Program-made: the position numbers and the translations under genes | In this document: positions 58,730-64,000 of the stretch, in pieces | Layout of the letters: each line of letters starts with the position of its first letter | How positions within the stretch are numbered: position 1 is the stretch's first letter | Source: Archilochus colubris | Taxonomy: Eukaryota; Chordata; Aves; Apodiformes; Trochilidae | Direction of reading: 5' to 3' | DNA length: 64,000 nt | NCBI GenBank assembly: GCA_023079485.1 | Contig: CM041090.1 | Span: forward strand, 2,337,180 to 2,401,179 | Notes under the pieces: model-generated | What the model saw: the letters and a program-made list of their open reading frames with translations, nothing else | What the model was told of the DNA's origin: nothing | The model's database searches: none

Positions 58730-58935
58730 TGTAGCGGGAAGAGCCTTTCTTGCTCCTGAGGCTCGATGAGCTGCTGGTCTCTCCATGCCTCACACCAGAG
58801 TGAACTTCCTCTGTGGGTGTGAGTCCCACCTTTATTGGCCCCCTGGTAATAGGGGGCCTGCCCTAACCAGGCACAGGTGGACTCACACCCACTCTTTGGC
58901 AACTCGAGGCACCTGGTTTATCTTGTTTCTCTACA
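58730..58935 (-). repeat. 5' LTR of the TRIM-like element
   Basis: 206 bp; minus strand starts TGTAGAGAAACAAG and ends GCTACA. AATAAA is read on minus at 58831-58836, directly after an 8-bp hairpin at 58837-58858. Confidence 0.9.
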
Positions 58936-58941
58936 CAAAAT
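58936..58941. repeat. Target site duplication, right copy
   Basis: CAAAAT, matching 58107-58112. Confidence 0.85.
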
Positions 58942-61480
58942 GATCATAATTCTTGAGCCACTTAGCCTGTTTGCCTAAGGCTTTTCCTCTTAAGGTTGAG
59001 CTCCCATGTGAATTCTCCAGGGAATACTGAATTTTCCCTCAGTTTAGGCACCATTAGGATCTTTTCCCCATCTGGTTGGCACAGAAAACTTGTGGGAACC
59101 TAATTCAGATTTGGTTCAGCCTAACCAGTTTGTTAAAGAATTATTGGGAAACATGGGCCAAAACCAGGTAACCACTACAAAATCATATTTCTTCAGAAAA
59201 TGAGGATAGGTGATTGCAGTTCCTGCCTGCTCACTAGAGACTAAGATCTCACCAGCTATTTTTTTCTGTAGGTTCTGCCTGCTCTGGACATGTTCCAGCT
59301 CTCAAGATGAGGACTTTCATGCAGCTTCAAACCTGGACTGCCATGAGGCAGGACATCCCTAAGACAGGACACTTAAAGTCATAGCAGGAGAAAGGTAAAG
59401 TTCCTCCTGTGTGAGTAGCTCAATGATTTTCATTTTCTGGGAAGGTGACATAACAAAGAGGGAAAAATCTGATCTAAACTGAAGATGGCAAGAGACAGAT
59501 CTGATGATTGACAGAAGACTGGGAAACACCTGGGTAAAAGCACAACCACGGAGAACCAATAATACTGACATGAAGGAAAGAATAAGTGGTGGAACTGAAT
59601 AAAGAGGCTCTGAATAAAAAGAGGGTGATGGAGTCAAACCGTGCAGAATTAAGGGAACAAAGATGGCAGTAGCATCCTATGGGGACAACAAATCAGTGGG
59701 AAAGAGATTGAGTTTGGAGGCCAAAGCACAGGAAACCATTGGGCTGGTTTGATATGGAGGACAAAGAACTGGAACAAGCGTGAAAGGTAGATGTTTATAG
59801 ATCTGGAGTACAGAGGGTAGGATTCCTGGGGAAATCAAACGGGATTGGAATAAAGTAGCACAAAGAAAAGGACTAAGAAATAACAGGATGCACATTTTGA
59901 AGTAATAGGAACAAGGCAAGTCTGTTCCCATTTCCTTTCAGATGATCAACATTGAATCAAGTCAGGAATTTTGCATGGATTGTTGTACAAAGAAGGGGCC
60001 TAAAATGACCTTGCATACTTCATATCAGTTTAGAAACCTGTACTTCACACGGTAGAACCTCTTACAACAGGGGTAAATGCAGCCTAGAGAAGTACCTTGA
60101 TTGTGAGAGTTTCCTCATTAAGAGCTGTGCTTGTTTATTGAAGATTCAAAATGGATCTTTCAGAGCTATTAATTGATCTAAGGGTAATGAAACAGAATCT
60201 CCAGTGGCCATCCTTCAGGATAGCAATGCTGCTAATGTCACCTTGACTCTGAAGTTGGAATTTTAGAACTGCCTTCTACTTCTAGCTCTATTGTTGAAAT
60301 TCAGTTTCATGTAATCAAACAGATATATCAAATACAAATTTTCACGTGGCATCAAAGCAAAACAATAAAATAATGACAAATTCAGGCTCAAGTTGATGTT
60401 ATGTAGGGAATCTACCAAAAACCAGTAGTCATTTAGTGCAGCCTAATTATCACTATTGTATTAAGCCAGTGTTTAAAAATAAAAGCTATAAAAACTGACT
60501 ATATATTTGCTTTAGAATCTAAATATATTATAGTTCTAAAAATGTGCCACTCAGCAAACAACCTCTGAAACAATATTGGAAGTGAAAATCATGAAGCACA
60601 GATTTCAGTCAGCTTGGAGCACAAGGTAAAACCACACACCAAAACCTTGCAATTTGTTTCAGGTTGCTCTTGATAAGGAAATCTGGATTCACCACCCATT
60701 TCAAAATGAAGGAAAAATTAGTAAATCATAACAGAACAACAGTTGCTTTTTCAAGAAGACTTGAGAATTTTCAACACACCATTTTTAAATGGCATATGAA
60801 GAATATTAATTGGAAATGTTCCTAGAGTTTCTGAAAGATACAATAATTGAAGGAATCCAAGAGATTTTAATAAAAGCATCCATCTACAGAAACAGAGAGA
60901 ACTATGTGAGAGAAGACATTTTTCTGCCTGTTGAATGAACACATAAAAACAGTTTCACAGACTAAAGTAATAAAATTCTCCCTTCAAACTAGGAGCAAAA
61001 TAGATTTGTGAGTAAATAAGCAAAACAACGTTTTTCACTACCAGTAGATCTATAACATGCAACTGATATTCTGATCTGATCCTTTTCCACTTGGCCAGCA
61101 TAATCAGAAATCTTCTGAAGCTAAAAGTCTCAGCTCCCTCTTTTACTGGCTTAAACATTAAGAGTTATAGCAGCTTTTCTACATCTTTCTTAAACAATGA
61201 GTTTTCAAGACACTAAAAATACCTTTTATTAAAATTATATCACAGTCTTTCACATGAGGCCTGCATGTCTGTATATAAATATATACATTGGACTGTATTT
61301 TTTTTCTGGAAGGAAAACACATTTTTTTTTGTGCTGCCAAGAAGAAATAAAATATGGCATGGAGCACATCCAGTCATACTGTCGTTTCACTACTGTGAGT
61401 GAAAGACATTTCTTATTAGCAAGATCTAGTAATTGTTACTAGTAGTTTAGCTCAGTAAAGTGAAGGAAGTGGGGGGCAAG

Positions 61481-62026
61481 GGAGCAACCAGGCTGGTGAA
61501 GGGACTCGAGCACAGATCCTGTGAGGAGAGGCTGAGGCATCCTGGGCTGGCTCAGGAACAGCATGGCCAGCAGGTCCAGGGAAGTGATTCTGCCCCTGTG
61601 CTCAGCCCTGGGGAGGCCACAGCTTGAGTCCTGTGTCCAGTTCTGGGCCCCTCAGTTCTGGAAGGAGATTGAGGTCCTGGAGCAGGTCGAAAGGAGGGCA
61701 ACCAGGCTGGTGAAGGGACTCGAGCACAGACCCTATGAGGAGAGGCTGAGGGAGCTGGGGGTGTTCAGCCTAAAGAAGAGGAGGCTCAGGGGAGACCTCA
61801 TCACTCTCTACAACTCCCTGAAAGGAGGTTGGAGCCAGGGGGGGGTTGGGCTCTTTTCCCAGACGACTTTCAACAAGACAAGAGGGCAGGGTCTCAAGTT
61901 GTGCCAGGGGAGGTTTAGGTTGGAGATCAGAAAGAATTTCTTTATGGAGAGGGTGATCAGCCATTGGAATGGGCTGCCCAGGGAAGTAGTGGATTCTCCG
62001 TCCCTTTGGGATTTCATGATTTTATA
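61481..62026 (+). mobile_element. CR1 LINE fragment with rearranged 5' end
   Basis: RT C-terminal sequence ([39 protein letters not shown]) continues to the CR1 tail GGGCTGCCCAGGGAAGTAG. The first 56 nt (61481-61536) duplicate 61693-61750, then the element jumps back to earlier CR1 sequence. The tail is cut short after TCTCCGTCCC and ends in an atypical TTTCATGATTTTAT. Confidence 0.9.
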
Positions 62027-64000
62027 CTGAAATCTTTGCTTGGATATTCAAATTGTAAAGCTTTTTGGTTTTAAGCTTTTCCATTCAAACTTTTTCTTTC
62101 CCTTTTACATTCACTGGACCTCTCAGTTATTATCAGACCAATGGGCCCATGGATAATCCCTGTAATCTATAAACTTTCTATGTCAGTTTTTCTTTTAATC
62201 CTAACAAAAAGTTGAAGATAATTAAACTCTCATTTTATTATATGACTCCAAGTAAGGCTATTGATTACTGTAACATGAGGCTTAATTAATACCAGTATCT
62301 TTGATTTTTCATTTAATTACTTTGCAATGAATGAATTTCCAACTAAGATAGCTAATGACTGCAAATATATATTTTAAATTTTAACTGCAATGGGCCCTCT
62401 TTATTCTCTGATAATATATCTCACAGTAATAAATGCTTTAATTTCAAAGAGAATGGGGACATTCAATCAGAAGTTATAGCAATATTGATTTCAATAATAT
62501 AAAACTTAATTTTCTTAATCCAATCAGAACCTGATTGCAGAAGGAAACAAAAAGTAGTTGTTTCTCAACTACAGTGAATTGTATCCTGTGGTTTGGGGTT
62601 TAATAACTTGGGAAACTGAAAGTTTCCCCAAGTCAATCAAGTCAAGTCTCAGAGCAATATGGGGAAAAAGTAACCCAGTAAAGATCCAGGATCAATGTGT
62701 AATGCCAAGTTTGGAAATCTAAGAGAATAATATTGATATATAAGGGGGGTTGGCCTTCTTTTTAACCCTGAGTAATATCTGTTAAATACTACTACAACGA
62801 GCAGACTGGGACCAACTGAAGCAGAGATGAAGGGAGGAGAAAGTGGAAAGAGTAGAAGAAAGGGAGTTACAACAAGTACCAAGCTAACAGAATACCTTAT
62901 GATATCTTACCTGTAGAGTAACTATTTTCTTATTTGTGTCTGAAATAGTGTTTAATATCATCATTAGGAAATAAAATTAATCTTGGAAATTTCAGGAATT
63001 TTGAGGGAGTTTATTTGATTGAGGCAAAAAACCCAGACATGAACAAAAACTTCCAGTAAAAGCAAAAGCAAAGCACTTGTACTGTAAAACATTAGGCTGA
63101 AGTCAGATTTTAAGATAAATTCCCAGAGATTAATAACTAGGAAGAAAATTATAATCTTGCACAGCACAATTCAAAAATAGCTTTTAAAATATCACTGATT
63201 TAATGAAAGAGGAAAAGACTGAACTTAAGTAAGACATAAATCCAACAGCTGCTTTTCACTATAGAATCAACAAATTACTTTATGAACTATGAAAAAACTC
63301 ACTGGCTCAATTTCCATTAAAGATTTCCCATGCAAACAGCAAAATGCCTCATCCATTGACAGAAAGATTCAGAGGATCAAGACAACTGCAGCAGACTCAG
63401 GTATGAAATAAACTTACTATGAAAAAAGGTGCTGCTATTTACTATGCAAACAAAATTTTGCTCAACTGATAGGTCAAGACAATTTAAGCAACTGCATAAA
63501 ACATCAAGAGTCCTGCAGTATCTTTTTGCCATCATTTCTGATATAAACTACTGATAAAGGGAATCTCGTACTTGTGTTTTCCTTACAGAATCTGCCACCC
63601 TTCCCCCCCCCCCAGGCTGATATAGTTTGGGCTATGACCAAATTCTGTTCATTTAAATTGCAGCTACATCTCAGATAGAGTAGCAAGACTTGGATTTAAG
63701 GTCAAAAAATATTTCCTGAAATAGAATTATACAAAACTAAATGCTTCCTGCCAAAAATAATGAAGGCCTTGGTTCTAAAACCTTCCCAGAGCCCCAGAGT
63801 TTAATGTAAATAACAAGGAAGACGCAGGAGGATGCAAGGAAGGAATATCTGAAAACAATTCCAGAGGTTTGTTCCAACACCACAAGGCTTTTTCCTCACA
63901 TGTTTTCTCTTAAAGATAATTAAACAAATGTCAGCTGAAGCACTTTCTGTACACAGCCACAGAAATCACAAGCAAAGGGAAGTGCATTAGGTTGGTCAGC

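Larger units (their letters stand above)
58113..58935 (-). mobile_element. Complete TRIM-like non-autonomous LTR retrotransposon (823 bp)
   Basis: Two LTRs in the same orientation (5' LTR 58730-58935, 3' LTR 58113-58405; element reads minus) surround 324 bp with no coding potential. Both LTRs run TG...CA. Two bases after the 5' LTR is a tRNA-type primer-binding site; directly before the 3' LTR is an A15-G11-AAA polypurine tract. Outer flanks share CAAAAT, and no repeat flanks each LTR separately, so it inserted as a single unit. By hand count the LTRs differ at about ten substitutions plus small indels in about 205 shared bp, plus one pentanucleotide expansion. This is the architecture of terminal-repeat retrotransposons in miniature; I do not recognise the family name. 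Confidence 0.88.
54447..64000 (-). other. STARD9 5' intron (at least 9.5 kb)
   Basis: No coding exon for the N-terminal motor strands could be found here by eye. It holds two CR1 fragments and the miniature LTR element. A C11 run lies at 63603-63614. The remaining sequence is AT-rich and unassigned. Confidence 0.7.

Noticed and set aside
54447..64000. Search for the first kinesin motor exons (VRVRPL, FGFDYCYW)
   Set aside because: No matching codons with splice sites were seen by eye. They probably lie beyond the right edge, though a short diverged exon could have been missed.

Overview
The window is vertebrate nuclear DNA, almost certainly from a bird and probably a songbird. The evidence is AT-rich introns, several chicken-repeat-1 (CR1) LINE tails ending in the family's short ATTCT-type 3' repeat, and an ERV LTR that resembles a type I associate with passerines. 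Nothing bacterial or viral beyond old retroelement copies is present.

One gene fills the window: STARD9 (kinesin KIF16A), on the minus strand, transcribed from high to low coordinates. I assembled 25 consecutive coding exons from 54446 down to 25. Every donor/acceptor pair is GT-AG and every junction keeps the reading frame, giving 14,173 coding nt (about 4,724 codons). They encode, in order, most of the kinesin-3 motor domain (P-loop exon at 54330-54446 through the end of the motor at about 40689), the neck/coiled-coil link, an FHA domain (33188-31168), two coiled-coil exons (20815-21002 and 16073-16556), one giant 11,184-bp exon (4142-15325) carrying most of the protein, and the charged C-terminal coiled coil (3305-25). 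The first motor exon(s), about 80 residues and the promoter, should lie beyond 64000. The START lipid-binding domain should lie below position 1.

The rest is intron. The transposable elements are: five CR1 fragments (3735, 27114, 38938, 55018, 61481); an 804-bp solo LTR with 5-bp target duplications (36245-37048); and a family of roughly 206-bp LTRs. That family has a solo copy at 46063-46270, a copy with a duplicated 3' end at 19536-19845, and a complete miniature two-LTR element at 58113-58935. The miniature element has an outer 6-bp target duplication, a primer-binding site resembling the complement of tRNA-Ala, a polypurine tract and a 324-bp non-coding interior: a TRIM-like non-autonomous LTR retrotransposon. 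It is the most novel-looking object here. Other low-complexity features are a (CTCTC)n tract at 45061, a (GAGGT)17 expansion inside one LTR, and a T/G-only tract at 47301.

Exon calls rest on recognised kinesin/STARD9 protein similarity from memory, splice consensus and phase. No database search was possible.
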